Shown: positions 27,395 to 35,953 of the stretch, in pieces
How the letters are laid out: each line of letters opens with the position of its first letter
How positions within the stretch are numbered: the stretch's first letter is position 1
Source of the DNA: Bacteroidota bacterium
Lineage (GTDB): Bacteria; Bacteroidota; JABWAT01
DNA: 64,000 nt
Direction: 5' to 3'
Assembly (NCBI GenBank): GCA_023151185.1
Contig: JAKLJL010000008.1
Span: forward strand, 79,508 to 143,507
The notes under the pieces: model-generated
Databases searched by the model: none
What the model was told of the DNA's origin: nothing
The model's input: only the letters and a program-made list of their open reading frames with translations
Made by a program: the position numbers and the translations under genes

Positions 27395-27742
27395 GGGTCT
27401 TTCCGGTTAATGCCGCACCCGGAGTGCAGCCTGATTGTGAACCGAAGATAATTTGTTGGAATGACGTTGTCAAAAAGAAAGTACGGCCAGGCGGCTTGTT
27501 TAACCGGTCTGCTGTGTATATTATTTCCCGCATAGCTGTTTTATCGGGATATTATACGGTAACCTGATCTGCACTCCGGCTGAAGCAGGGTTCCGGGGGA
27601 GCTGTGAAAAAGAAAAATAATCTTTTTCTTTATCCGGAGTTATGGAAGGGAAGCCGGGTTTTGGGTTCACCGGCCGGTCACCCGGAAGTGGAAGGGCGGA
27701 TCTGTTTTTGGTATATTGAAGAATTGAACAACCGGAGTTTGT
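27395..27742. other. Divergent spacer between sulfur operon and GH13 gene
   Basis: About 350 bases between divergent genes. The minus-strand promoter for the OsmC operon is at 27445-27473; I could not find a SAM or other riboswitch. The GH13 leader has GGAG 5 bases before its ATG and an AT-rich run (GGTATATTGAA) about 20 bp further up that may hold its promoter. Confidence 0.5.
27445..27473 (-). promoter_or_regulatory. Sigma-70-type promoter of OsmC-metZ operon
   Basis: Read on the minus strand: TTGACA (27473-27468), a 17-base spacer and TATCTT (27450-27445), about 50 bp before the OsmC ATG. Confidence 0.6.
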
Positions 27743-30460
27743 ATGATCACCCGCCTGCTGTCCCTGTTTCTTTTATTAACCGGACTGTCTCTTTCTGCTG
27801 CAGCCCAGACTTTTCCTGCTGCCTCGGCGGCCCAGGGTTATGAAGTCCGGGGAGATACTACCTGGTTTTTATTTGATCCGGCCCTGTACAACCGAAAGGA
27901 GGTTGAGCAGGTGGTGGTGACCGGTGCTTTTGCCGGCTGGAGTGCCGACATGAAAGATCCGGCCCGGCAGTTAAAACCGGCTGACGGCGGAAAACTTTGG
28001 GTGCTTCCGTTTCCCAATCCGGAGTTCAGAAACATCGGGGTCTCCTCGCCGTTTAAGTTCAGGATCAACGACGGTGTCTGGCTGGATCCGCATGCCGCAG
28101 CCCCGAATGCCGATGGCGGCAACCTCATTTTTATGCGTGGCATCCGACCGCCACGGCTGACCGCCGAAATCCGGACTGCCAGAGCCATCTGGGCTGATAT
28201 TTCGGGCGACCAGATCACCCGGTCCCTGTCGCCGGGCGATTATCTGCTGAAAGATGCCAAAGGACGCCTTATTCCCGTTGCAGCGGTAAAGCCCAATACG
28301 TCAACCCAAACACTGGTTGTTCCTTCAGAGGATCTGGATATCCGCCGGGTCTATTACCTCAGTCTGCCGAAACAGAATCTGACCTGCATGGTTTCCTTTG
28401 ACGGCTGGTTCCGGGATCTGTATTCACCGAAAGAACTGGGTGCCAATGTGGCTTCAGATAAAAAATCAACCGTATTCCGGATTTTCTCCCCCCGGGCTGA
28501 ACGGGTCCGGCTGTACCTCTACCTGAACCCGGAAGATAAAAAGGCCAGAAAGACAGTTGATATGAAACGGGATGCACAGGGAGTCTGGGAGGCCACTCTG
28601 AAAGGAGACCTGAAAGGCTGGTATTATGATTTTACGGTTCATGGGCCTGATGAGCCGGGAAACTTTTTTTATGAAACCACACCGGTTCACATCAACGATC
28701 CGTATGCCCGGGTCAGTCTGGATACCTGGGGGAAAGCCCGGGTCTGGTACCGGACGGTTCCGGCAACCCCGCTGAAAAACGGAATCCCCAAAATGGAGGA
28801 TGTGGTCGCTTATGAAGTTCACGTTCAGGATTTTACCGAACTGCTTCCGGTATCTGACGACCTGAAACGGACGATTCCAGCCATGACCCTTCCCGGAGTG
28901 CGGAATAAAAAAGGTGAGAAAATCGGATTTGACCATCTGGTTGATCTGGGTGTGAATGTGGTTCACCTGATGCCGATGCAGGAATACCTTCACTATCCCG
29001 ATGAAGAATGGCAGGCTGCATTCGGTCAGGATCCGTGGTTCAAAGAACAGGGCGTTGATCAGGAAAATTATGACTGGGGATACCGGACCACCTTTCCCTT
29101 TGCCGTTGAAAGCCGGTACCGCCGCCGGGGAACCGAACCGGGGGCTGAACGGGACCAGTTCCGGAATCTGGTACAGGCCTTCCATGACAAGGGCATTGCC
29201 GTGGTGGTCGACTACGTCTTTAACCATACCGGCGAAAATATGGACGGCCGCCGGATGTTTTTTAATTTCGCTGCCCTCGATCTGGTTTATCATTACCGGA
29301 CGAAAAACGGAAAACTGATCGGTGAATACGGCAATGAAACCAAATCTGAAAACCGGCCGATGATGCAGCGGTGGTTCAGCGATCAGGCAAAACACTGGAT
29401 TGATGAATTTGGTGTTGACGGATTCCGGATCGACCTGGCCGGGCAGACCGATCAGCAAACCCTGACGGCTTTTACGGAAGCCATCGGCAGGGATAAAATT
29501 GTCTATGGGGAACCCTGGATCGCCAGCTTTGATCCGGATTATGAAGCCAATCCGGATTGGGACTGGTACAAGGTGGATGCCCCGATCACGTTTTTCCAGG
29601 ATGATGCCCGGAACGCATTCAAAGGCCCGGCTTTTTTTGATCCGGCTTCAGGCGCCAATGTAAAGGGATTTTCGGGCGGGGATACCACCTTCCGCCGCCA
29701 GGCCATGCTTGGGCTGACCAATGGGTTCCCCGAAGAGCGTCAGCCCAACCGGGGAATCAACTATCTGGATATTCACGACAACTGGGCACTGGCCGATCAG
29801 TTTGCCCTGACCGGGTTTGATGGCCGCCGCGGGGTGGATGAAGGGGCCGTCCGTATTGCCTCGACCCTGCTGTTGACGTCTCTGGGACCGCTGGTTATTC
29901 ACGGCGGAACGGAATTCATGCGGTCGAAGGGACTTGCTCCGCTGACTGAAAAAGTCGGAGTGACCAGGACAGGGAAAATCTGGCTGAACGGCCGGCGGGA
30001 TACGAATACCCTGCGGCGGGCGAATCTGTTTGTCTGGGATGACCTGGGTAAAACCCCGCAGGATGAAAGTTCCTACTTCCCGGGCGAGAAAGCTGCCAAT
30101 GACTACCTGGCGATGTCTGCCTGGTGGAAGGGACTGATCGGGCTGAGGCTGAGTGATGCAGGGAAAGTATTCCGGCAGGGAACAATGCCACCGGATGGAT
30201 ACTATCAGTTTATTACACCCGCCAATCCGTATCTGCTGGGGTATTTTACCGGCGGTTCAGTTGCTGTTTTTATCAATACCGGAAGTGAAGAGGCTTCGTT
30301 TGGGTCTGTCTCCTTCCCTGCGGGAACCTGGCTCAAGGTTGCAGAGGGCAGCCGGATTGACCCGGTGAACGGCATTGAAGGCAACCAGAACCGCCTGTCC
30401 GGCGGAGCTGTACCGGTAACCGTTCCGCCCCGGTCGGTTAAAATCTGGGTCAAACAGTAG
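27743..30460 (+). CDS. Secreted pullulanase-like GH13 alpha-glucan hydrolase
   Basis: A 905-residue exported enzyme with signal MITRLLSLFLLLTGLSLSAAAQ. An N-terminal starch-binding-like domain (about 25-130) and a CBM48-like domain (about 235-330) precede a GH13 barrel. The four GH13 motifs are present: VDYVFNH (Asp490-His495), FRIDLA with nucleophile Asp564, GEPW with acid Glu590, and IHDN with Asp679. The YNWGY-like YDWGYRTTFP typical of type I pullulanases is present, suggesting cleavage of alpha-1,6 branches of glycogen or pullulan. The start follows GGAG. A strong terminator follows. The link to glgC 7 kb away is only thematic. Confidence 0.9.
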   Translation: MITRLLSLFLLLTGLSLSAAAQTFPAASAAQGYEVRGDTTWFLFDPALYNRKEVEQVVVTGAFAGWSADMKDPARQLKPADGGKLWVLPFPNPEFRNIGVSSPFKFRINDGVWLDPHAAAPNADGGNLIFMRGIRPPRLTAEIRTARAIWADISGDQITRSLSPGDYLLKDAKGRLIPVAAVKPNTSTQTLVVPSEDLDIRRVYYLSLPKQNLTCMVSFDGWFRDLYSPKELGANVASDKKSTVFRIFSPRAERVRLYLYLNPEDKKARKTVDMKRDAQGVWEATLKGDLKGWYYDFTVHGPDEPGNFFYETTPVHINDPYARVSLDTWGKARVWYRTVPATPLKNGIPKMEDVVAYEVHVQDFTELLPVSDDLKRTIPAMTLPGVRNKKGEKIGFDHLVDLGVNVVHLMPMQEYLHYPDEEWQAAFGQDPWFKEQGVDQENYDWGYRTTFPFAVESRYRRRGTEPGAERDQFRNLVQAFHDKGIAVVVDYVFNHTGENMDGRRMFFNFAALDLVYHYRTKNGKLIGEYGNETKSENRPMMQRWFSDQAKHWIDEFGVDGFRIDLAGQTDQQTLTAFTEAIGRDKIVYGEPWIASFDPDYEANPDWDWYKVDAPITFFQDDARNAFKGPAFFDPASGANVKGFSGGDTTFRRQAMLGLTNGFPEERQPNRGINYLDIHDNWALADQFALTGFDGRRGVDEGAVRIASTLLLTSLGPLVIHGGTEFMRSKGLAPLTEKVGVTRTGKIWLNGRRDTNTLRRANLFVWDDLGKTPQDESSYFPGEKAANDYLAMSAWWKGLIGLRLSDAGKVFRQGTMPPDGYYQFITPANPYLLGYFTGGSVAVFINTGSEEASFGSVSFPAGTWLKVAEGSRIDPVNGIEGNQNRLSGGAVPVTVPPRSVKIWVKQ

Positions 30461-30474
30461 AAAAAGTATCCAGG

Positions 30475-30510
30475 AACTAAAAAAGGGGCATCAAAGCCCC
30501 TTTTTTAGTT
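30475..30510. terminator. Perfect 15-bp bidirectional terminator
   Basis: AACTAAAAAAGGGGC (30475-30489) pairs perfectly with GCCCCTTTTTTAGTT (30496-30510) around a 6-base loop. It ends the GH13 gene and, read the other way, the T9SS relic on the minus strand. Confidence 0.9.
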
Positions 30511-30521
30511 TATCAAGCCCG

Positions 30522-30671
30522 TCACTTCAGCAGTTGCAATTTACCGGTTTTAACTTCGTTTCCGATTTCAACCCGGTAGAAATAGGTTCCCGAGGCCAGA
30601 TTCCGGCCATCAAACCGGAAGGCGTAATCTCCCCGGTCATACGTCCCGCTGGCCAGGCCGGCAACCCTGGG
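30522..30671 (-). pseudogene. Relic of a T9SS type A sorting domain
   Basis: The minus strand from 30671 to the TGA at 30524-30522 codes for about 49 residues that match the last part of a T9SS C-terminal domain (LASGTYDRGDYAFRFDG, NLASGTYFYRVEIGN, KTGKLQLLK). A TAA lies directly upstream in frame, and the FPNPFNP half of the domain is absent. It therefore is the end of a deleted cargo gene that once ran toward the shared terminator. Base usage is host-like here and changes at the break. Confidence 0.75.
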
Positions 30672-31461
30672 TTAATAGAAAATCCGTTTCTGATGATTTT
30701 GACCAGTAAATGGCCAGCGTCAACAATTGAAATCAACTTATGAAGAACCAATCTCCCATTGTGTTATCCAAAAAACTGTAAATCGGTGCCGAACATTATA
30801 ACCGGAAAGAAATGTCCCGAATTTGTGATTTAACTTGGAAAGGGGCTGGATTTGGCGGAAAACAAATCCCTCATGGAGGTAGTTTTTTAAAACGGTTGAT
30901 ACAGGCAGGATTAAAACAGTAGAGGCGTAGTTTGACGAATAAAATGGAAGTTACTCAGGTAATTCTGTTTTACACCAGGCCAGAATCTTTTAGGCCTAAT
31001 AAGTGAAAAGATGAGCTAATAACGCAGAAAAATGGCCAAAATGGCTCCAACTTCATATGCAATGGTGGTGTTTACGCCCTCCGAACCTGCCACAAGCAGG
31101 ATTCCCAAAGCAAGAATCAGAACGGTTGACAAGGAAACTCCGGTTTACGGTTTTGGTTCTGATACAAAGGTTTCAGGCTGGGTTGGAGCGTTTTATTCTG
31201 AAAAATTGCAATGAAAAAAGCTAATTCAAAAAGCAGGAGGCGGAAAATTCTCGGCTTACAGGGGTAAGGGAAAAGTAGAGCCCTGATTCATCAGATTCTT
31301 ACCAAAATGGTGAAATGTTAGAATTTAATGAAATATAAAATTGTTTTTAAACAATTGTTGCTTATCCGAAATATATTCTTTACGTTTATTAATATTAGTT
31401 CTGCTTATAAGGAGCAGAATATAATTTTGGCCCCAGATTCAACTAAACCAGATTAATAATA
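30672..31461. other. Gene-free AT-rich spacer with decayed sequence
   Basis: About 790 bases without a credible gene. On the minus strand 31144-31016 an open stretch ends in a hydrophobic 35-residue tail (LILALGILLVAG, IAYEVGAILAIFLRY) without a start, possibly another relic. A plus-strand frame at 31032-31214 is antisense to it and has no support. The last 150 bp are very AT-rich and probably contain the promoter of the 31462 lipoprotein. Confidence 0.45.
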
Positions 31462-32844
31462 ATGAAATCAAGATTCCGGCTTGTTTGGTTACCACTTGTT
31501 ATGTTTTTTGCAGGCCTTTCCTGCCAGGAGCCGGAAGAACCTGCCGGAACAATTCCTGATAACCGGAGGCTGTCACTTTCCCTTGCAGATGTGGATGTCT
31601 TTACGGCAACCCTTTCCCTTGAAACCAAAGATCTGCAGCTTCCGGCGGCTTTAACCCTGACCCGTAACGGAGAACCGGTGCACTCGTTTTCCCTGCACCA
31701 GCCCGATACCAGTCTTTACGATTCTACCTTGACGGCCTCAACGGATTATACCTGGCAGATTCTGCTTAAGAAAGGGGATCAAACTGAAAAATCGAGCAAC
31801 GTTCTTGCCGGCAGAACACTGGATACCACCAGCCACAACTTTACCTGGCGGGTGGATACACTGGGGTATTACCTGAGTTCAGTGCGGGATGTGGCCATTG
31901 TGAATGAAAACAACATTTGGGCTGTGGGTGAATTTTATAAAAAACATGCAGACCGTGACTCAACTGTTGCAGACCGGTACAATGCCGCCCATTGGGATGG
32001 AAAGGCCTGGACTCTGATTAAGATCCCAACCCAGGATTACAGTAACTACATCAACCACCTGCCACCAGGAACCTACCCCTATGACATTACCTGTATATGG
32101 GTTGTTGATGAAAACAACATCTGGGGTTTTTCTGAAGCAGGAAGTTATGTTCATTTTAATGGTAACAGTTGGTCAACTGATTGGGTAGCGAACCGATGGG
32201 GCATGGTTCAAAAAATATGGGGGAGCAGTGGCTCCGATTTGTATTTTGTTGGTACCAATGGGGGTATTTCTCACTTCAACGGGTCCACATTTACCCGGAT
32301 TCCCTACCCGGATGTGGTGGATTTTGTGGATGTCTGGGGAGATCAGGATGGAGTGGTTAGGGCAGTGGGAAATAAACTGAATTCAAGTTATTATTCAGAA
32401 GCAGTAAGAATTACTCCCGCTTCTGCTACTGTCGAATTTACCGGGTTAAACAGGACGGAAAGTGGACCGACAGCACCACCAGATCTCTTCTATTCAGTTT
32501 GGTGGAAAAAATCGAACCAAATATGGTTTCAGGCGGATAACGGTTCTCACTTTTATAAAAAAAATATTTTCTGGAAACTATTCTCAAACGATTACGGAGA
32601 AGAAAGTAACCATGGGATTTTCGTCCGTGGGAATTCAAATCAGGATATTGCCTTTTGTGGCGTTTATGGCCAGGTTTTCCACTATAACGGCTCCACGGTA
32701 AAAAAGTGGCGGGATCCGGGTTCAATCGTCTATTATTTAAAATGTGCAATAAAAGGAAATACCATCGTTGCAGGTGGCTGGGACTTGGGTACATCCTTTG
32801 ATGACCAGACCCGAGCGGTTATCACCATTGGTAAAAGAAAGTAG
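31462..32844 (+). CDS. Lipoprotein with fibronectin-like and propeller-like regions
   Basis: A 460-residue lipoprotein (lipobox AGLSC). Residues 30-125 look like a fibronectin type III-like domain; the rest is a repeated W-G/D strand pattern (NIWAVGEFY, AAHWDGKAW, NNIWGFSEAG, DLYFVGTNGG) typical of a beta-propeller. It shares the FTWRVDTLG entry with the lipoprotein at 20251. Relatives are often called glucosyl transferases by automatic pipelines; no such motif is visible. Probably a surface-exposed binding protein. Confidence 0.82.
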   Translation: MKSRFRLVWLPLVMFFAGLSCQEPEEPAGTIPDNRRLSLSLADVDVFTATLSLETKDLQLPAALTLTRNGEPVHSFSLHQPDTSLYDSTLTASTDYTWQILLKKGDQTEKSSNVLAGRTLDTTSHNFTWRVDTLGYYLSSVRDVAIVNENNIWAVGEFYKKHADRDSTVADRYNAAHWDGKAWTLIKIPTQDYSNYINHLPPGTYPYDITCIWVVDENNIWGFSEAGSYVHFNGNSWSTDWVANRWGMVQKIWGSSGSDLYFVGTNGGISHFNGSTFTRIPYPDVVDFVDVWGDQDGVVRAVGNKLNSSYYSEAVRITPASATVEFTGLNRTESGPTAPPDLFYSVWWKKSNQIWFQADNGSHFYKKNIFWKLFSNDYGEESNHGIFVRGNSNQDIAFCGVYGQVFHYNGSTVKKWRDPGSIVYYLKCAIKGNTIVAGGWDLGTSFDDQTRAVITIGKRK

Positions 32845-32889
32845 AAAAATCCTGTCGTGCACAAATTAGAGTTTAATAAAGGACTCAGC

Positions 32890-33867
32890 ATGAAACTGAT
32901 GATCTGTCTGGTTTTGGCCATTTTCCAATTGAGTCTCCCGGTATTTGCCCAGCCAACCGAAAAAATTGCACCTGAAATCCAAATCTTGATTGAGAAAATT
33001 CAGTCCGGAGATCCCATTTTGAAGAAAATTATGGAGATGCCGGGCGATGGGAAAGTTTTTCCATATCGATATTTTGTCAGCGGAATTCCGAAGGAACTCA
33101 AAGGAAAGGGAATTGATGATGCCTTCAAATGGGATGCCAATAGAAAAGTAAATAAAGAACTAAGTGGTGAGGGATTTCGATTATTTGAAGATGGAACCAT
33201 TTGTTTGCCGGAGACATTTGCCGTTACCAGGAGATTCACAGATATGTTATCCCAGGAGGTAAATCCTAAAATCCAGGAAAATCGAATCTTGGAACGGGAA
33301 GCCTTTATCAAGAAATATGAAGTTTCATGGGTGTCTTTGCATGGTTCTTCAATTGCAATCATACTCCCGGTTAAAAATCTGCCTGCAGCCATCCGTGATA
33401 GTTTAATTCAAAAGGCTGGAAATCACTTAGGATTTTTCATTCCAGGGGAGAGAATAAATGAAAGGGATGTGGCGACTGGGTTTAATAACAATTATATCGT
33501 CAGAAGACGTATACTTTCAAATGAAGATATTGAGAGTGCTTTTACCTTTGATCCAAAATATTCGAACTCAAAAAGCAAAGAAACCTACTTGGATAGGGAA
33601 TTAATATATTTAAACGAAATTCATGTGACATTATTAAGTGGTACTTCCCAACATCAATTGGATCAACTATTAAAAAAAGAAGCAATCTATGAATATAATA
33701 TTTTAAAAATTCGCCGGAATTACTTTATAAGGTTATCCGAAAGAGAGGATGTTTTTTTGCTCATGGCAAAATTAAGGAAGTACAGAGGTGTTTATTTAAA
33801 AACAGTAGATATCAATTTTCAAGGAACAGGAGATGCACTTAATCCAGGACTGACAAACTACTACTAA
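32890..33867 (+). CDS. Exported protein of unknown function
   Basis: A 325-residue protein from the ATG at 32890, preceded by AAAGGA and opening a signal peptide (MKLMICLVLAIFQLSLPVFAQ). An upstream in-frame GTG at 32857 lacks a signal and a ribosome-binding site. The mature protein is mixed alpha/beta and charged, with no motif I recognise; the C-terminal third (HQLDQLLKKEAIYEY, REDVFLLMAKLRKYRG) has the rhythm of a small alpha/beta propeptide-like fold. AT-rich; 45 bp after the lipoprotein at 31462, probably in the same transcript. Confidence 0.78.
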   Translation: MKLMICLVLAIFQLSLPVFAQPTEKIAPEIQILIEKIQSGDPILKKIMEMPGDGKVFPYRYFVSGIPKELKGKGIDDAFKWDANRKVNKELSGEGFRLFEDGTICLPETFAVTRRFTDMLSQEVNPKIQENRILEREAFIKKYEVSWVSLHGSSIAIILPVKNLPAAIRDSLIQKAGNHLGFFIPGERINERDVATGFNNNYIVRRRILSNEDIESAFTFDPKYSNSKSKETYLDRELIYLNEIHVTLLSGTSQHQLDQLLKKEAIYEYNILKIRRNYFIRLSEREDVFLLMAKLRKYRGVYLKTVDINFQGTGDALNPGLTNYY

Positions 33868-33910
33868 TATTCAAGTAGAATAGAGTATCAGACTTAACTT
33901 CCCGACCATA

Positions 33911-34003
33911 CCCCCCGGCTCATTTTTATGAATGGTTGGGCAGGTTTCCCGGCACCCGGATTTTCCCCTAATAAAAAGGCCGTCCTTTTGAGACGGCCCT
34001 TTT
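33911..34003. repeat. Direct repeat copy A (about 93 bp), ends in a terminator
   Basis: The sequence starts with a C-run and CCGGCTCATTTTTATGAATGG, continues GGCACCCGGATTTTCCC and ends in the hairpin GGCCGTC...GACGGCC. It is nearly identical to copy B at 35836-35931. Together they bracket the two lipoprotein genes on the minus strand. The terminator half (33974-34003) serves the lipoprotein gene at 34010, read on the minus strand. Confidence 0.8.
33974..34003 (-). terminator. Terminator of the two-lipoprotein operon
   Basis: The stem GGCCGTC/GACGGCC, flanked by A- and T-runs, ends just after the stop of the 34010 gene and gives CCTTTTTAT on the minus strand. Confidence 0.8.
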
Positions 34004-34009
34004 GTTGAG

Positions 34010-34846
34010 TTAATTTAGCTTCTTCAGTAGCTGACGCTTCAAGCGGAGGACTGGAATATCATCCGGAATTTCCGGGCTCACCTTTTGCAGAAGCCCTCCC
34101 TGAACAGAAATATCAGTCTTAATCCCAGCGACATCCCCAATGTAAAAAAGAAACCCGGAAACCGGATCAGGCCCATGAATATTACCTCTTCCCCCCGGTC
34201 CCGGATAGTTGCCTCCTACCGGAGTAACATTAATCCTGTCAATAACTCCTTTTTCGGGAAAATAACTTGCCGGAATGGTTACCTGGGTGCCGGTGACCAG
34301 GGTATCAAAACCGACCGTGTCAAAAAGCCAGGAGTGTTTTTCTCCTTCCTTCAAATATCCGATATAGACGCTGTAAAAATCAGCGTTTCCCGAAAAGGTT
34401 AGCGTCAGACTTTCTCCTTTTTTTAATTCTGTTGGTTTATCTACCTGCAGATTCTTGACCGAATCGGGCATTGTAACCTGACCGGAAGCAGAGCCCCTGC
34501 TGGTTATTGCAGAAAACTGCACAGTTTTGGATTTAAACGGAATGTAACTCGATTCATAGTACCGATTATCCCCCCAAAATGTGATGTAAAAAGGAGATAT
34601 ATAGTTGAAATGGGTAAAACATACACTATCATCAAACGATAAACTGGTAATGAGATCTCCTGGCTCGGCGATGATGAACCCATCGACAAAACTGATCTGG
34701 GATTTGATTCCGTTATTATTGACACTAGACTGCTGCATGAACAACCGCAGGTGAAAGGTTGGTTTGTCTTTGTATTCAACCGTTGTTTCTTCGGAGCAGG
34801 CGGCTATGCTGAAAAAAAGAAGTAAGCTTTTAAGTAAAGATTTCAT
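34010..34846 (-). CDS. Lipoprotein, paralogue of its upstream neighbour
   Basis: A 278-residue lipoprotein (lipobox SIAAC). The ATG at 34846 is chosen over the one at 34855 because AAGGA lies 9 bases upstream of it. The protein is all-beta; the middle (VTMPDSVKNLQVDKP, KGESLTLTFSGNADFYSV) aligns with the same region of the 34900-35661 protein (LAMPPLVTGLKITPAG, PDEPLVVSWDKPDCDAV), so the two are tandem paralogues. Function unknown; AT-richer than the host average. Confidence 0.8.
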   Translation of the reverse strand: MKSLLKSLLLFFSIAACSEETTVEYKDKPTFHLRLFMQQSSVNNNGIKSQISFVDGFIIAEPGDLITSLSFDDSVCFTHFNYISPFYITFWGDNRYYESSYIPFKSKTVQFSAITSRGSASGQVTMPDSVKNLQVDKPTELKKGESLTLTFSGNADFYSVYIGYLKEGEKHSWLFDTVGFDTLVTGTQVTIPASYFPEKGVIDRINVTPVGGNYPGPGGRGNIHGPDPVSGFLFYIGDVAGIKTDISVQGGLLQKVSPEIPDDIPVLRLKRQLLKKLN

Positions 34847-34899
34847 GTTAGTCATTCCTTAGGGTAACAGGTTCTGTTTAACTGGTTTTTTCAGTTGAA

Positions 34900-35661
34900 T
34901 CAGTTGCTAATGGTTATTAAAGGGTAAAGTTTAACTTTTTTCCCAGTGCAGGCAAATTGCCCTTTTCCGGGGCCCTCAAGATTCCCGGAATAGGTTAACC
35001 GGGGGACCTTGCCATTCAGACCACTCACTTCAAGCACCGTAATTGTTCCGCCACTTTTAAAGCAGGAATGTGGAAAAGAAACGGAATTGCCGGCCAGGAT
35101 CGTGTCAACCTGTGAGCTTGAAAGGACATGTCCGTTCGAACCCCGTTTTTCCCATTCAAGAATCACCCTGACGGCATCACAATCGGGTTTATCCCAGGAA
35201 ACAACGAGTGGTTCATCTGGACCGAGTGTTTTTCCGGCCGGGGTGATTTTTAGTCCGGTGACCAGAGGTGGCATGGCCAGGGTGCAGGTCGTCTTGCCGT
35301 GATTGGTCAGGATTTCAAGATGGACCGGGCCACCCTGATAGGCCAGATAGGTATTCTCAAAGAAACCCGAACCGCCCTGGCTCAGAAGAAAACCGTCAAG
35401 ATCCACAGAGTTAAAAGCGACCGTGCCGTTTAGTTTAACCGCCAAATTCTCTGGAATCGGGTCTGCATACAGGCTTCCTAAAACATCCAGCAAATCTCCG
35501 GTTACCCACTTCCTTTTGTCAGAATTGTAAACCGAATCCGTTCTTTCGGCAAAAATGGCGTACTTTTCATTTGCTTTATCTTCATAGATGACAGATTCTT
35601 TATCACAAGCCGTTAACAGAATCAGCAGCGTGAGTGGACTGAGAGTCAGTTTAGATTTCAT
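34900..35661 (-). CDS. Lipoprotein, first of a tandem pair
   Basis: A 253-residue lipoprotein (lipobox LLTAC). The ATG at 35661 follows GAGGAAAAA and opens the signal; a longer frame from 35685 adds residues that break it. The all-beta body resembles the following paralogue, 53 bp downstream. It has four extra cysteines in the C-terminal half (CTLAM, PDCDAV, HSCFKSG, FACTGK) that may form disulfides. The cassette of the two genes lies between direct repeats A and B. Confidence 0.8.
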   Translation of the reverse strand: MKSKLTLSPLTLLILLTACDKESVIYEDKANEKYAIFAERTDSVYNSDKRKWVTGDLLDVLGSLYADPIPENLAVKLNGTVAFNSVDLDGFLLSQGGSGFFENTYLAYQGGPVHLEILTNHGKTTCTLAMPPLVTGLKITPAGKTLGPDEPLVVSWDKPDCDAVRVILEWEKRGSNGHVLSSSQVDTILAGNSVSFPHSCFKSGGTITVLEVSGLNGKVPRLTYSGNLEGPGKGQFACTGKKVKLYPLITISN

Positions 35662-35835
35662 TTTTTCCTCGATACAAGTTGACACAACCGGGAGACAATA
35701 GTGTGAAGCTAATAAAGTGTTTCTAATATTAAAAATTAATTTATCAAAGTGATGGCAATTTCATGACGGGTATCACGAAACGGTGTAACTGAGACTAAAA
35801 AGTCCCCATAAACGGGACGGTGGATTACCTAATCA

Positions 35836-35931
35836 CCCCCCCCCGGCTCATTTTTATGAATGGCCGGGCCGGTTTTCCGGCACCCGGATTTTCCCTAAAA
35901 AAAAGGGCCATCCTTTTGAGACGGCCCTTTT
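35836..35931. repeat. Direct repeat copy B, ends in the pgk terminator
   Basis: Same sequence and orientation as copy A (33911-34003), with a 9-base C run, GGCTCATTTTTATGAATGG, GGCACCCGGATTTTCCC and a terminator hairpin. It lies immediately after pgk on the minus strand and upstream of the lipoprotein pair. Confidence 0.8.
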
Positions 35932-35935
35932 AAAA
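35894..35935 (-). terminator. Terminator of pgk
   Basis: Minus-strand stem GGGCCGTC.../GATGGCCC followed by a long T-run, about 20 bp after the pgk stop. Confidence 0.8.
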
Positions 35936-35953
35936 TTTCCTGCTCCGGCAGAT

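Noticed and set aside
27395-27600. SAM riboswitch upstream of the OsmC-metZ operon
   Set aside because: Looked for because metZ is a methionine gene; no SAM-I, SAM-II or related conserved core is recognisable, only a promoter.
27604-27843. 79-residue frame overlapping the GH13 start
   Set aside because: Overlaps the GH13 signal peptide in another frame and has no independent support.
28466-29458. 330-residue minus-strand frame within the GH13 gene
   Set aside because: Antisense to the GH13 catalytic motifs, which are unambiguous on the plus strand.
31032-31214. 60-residue plus-strand frame in the accessory spacer
   Set aside because: No ribosome site or family; lies opposite a hydrophobic minus-strand stretch and looks accidental.
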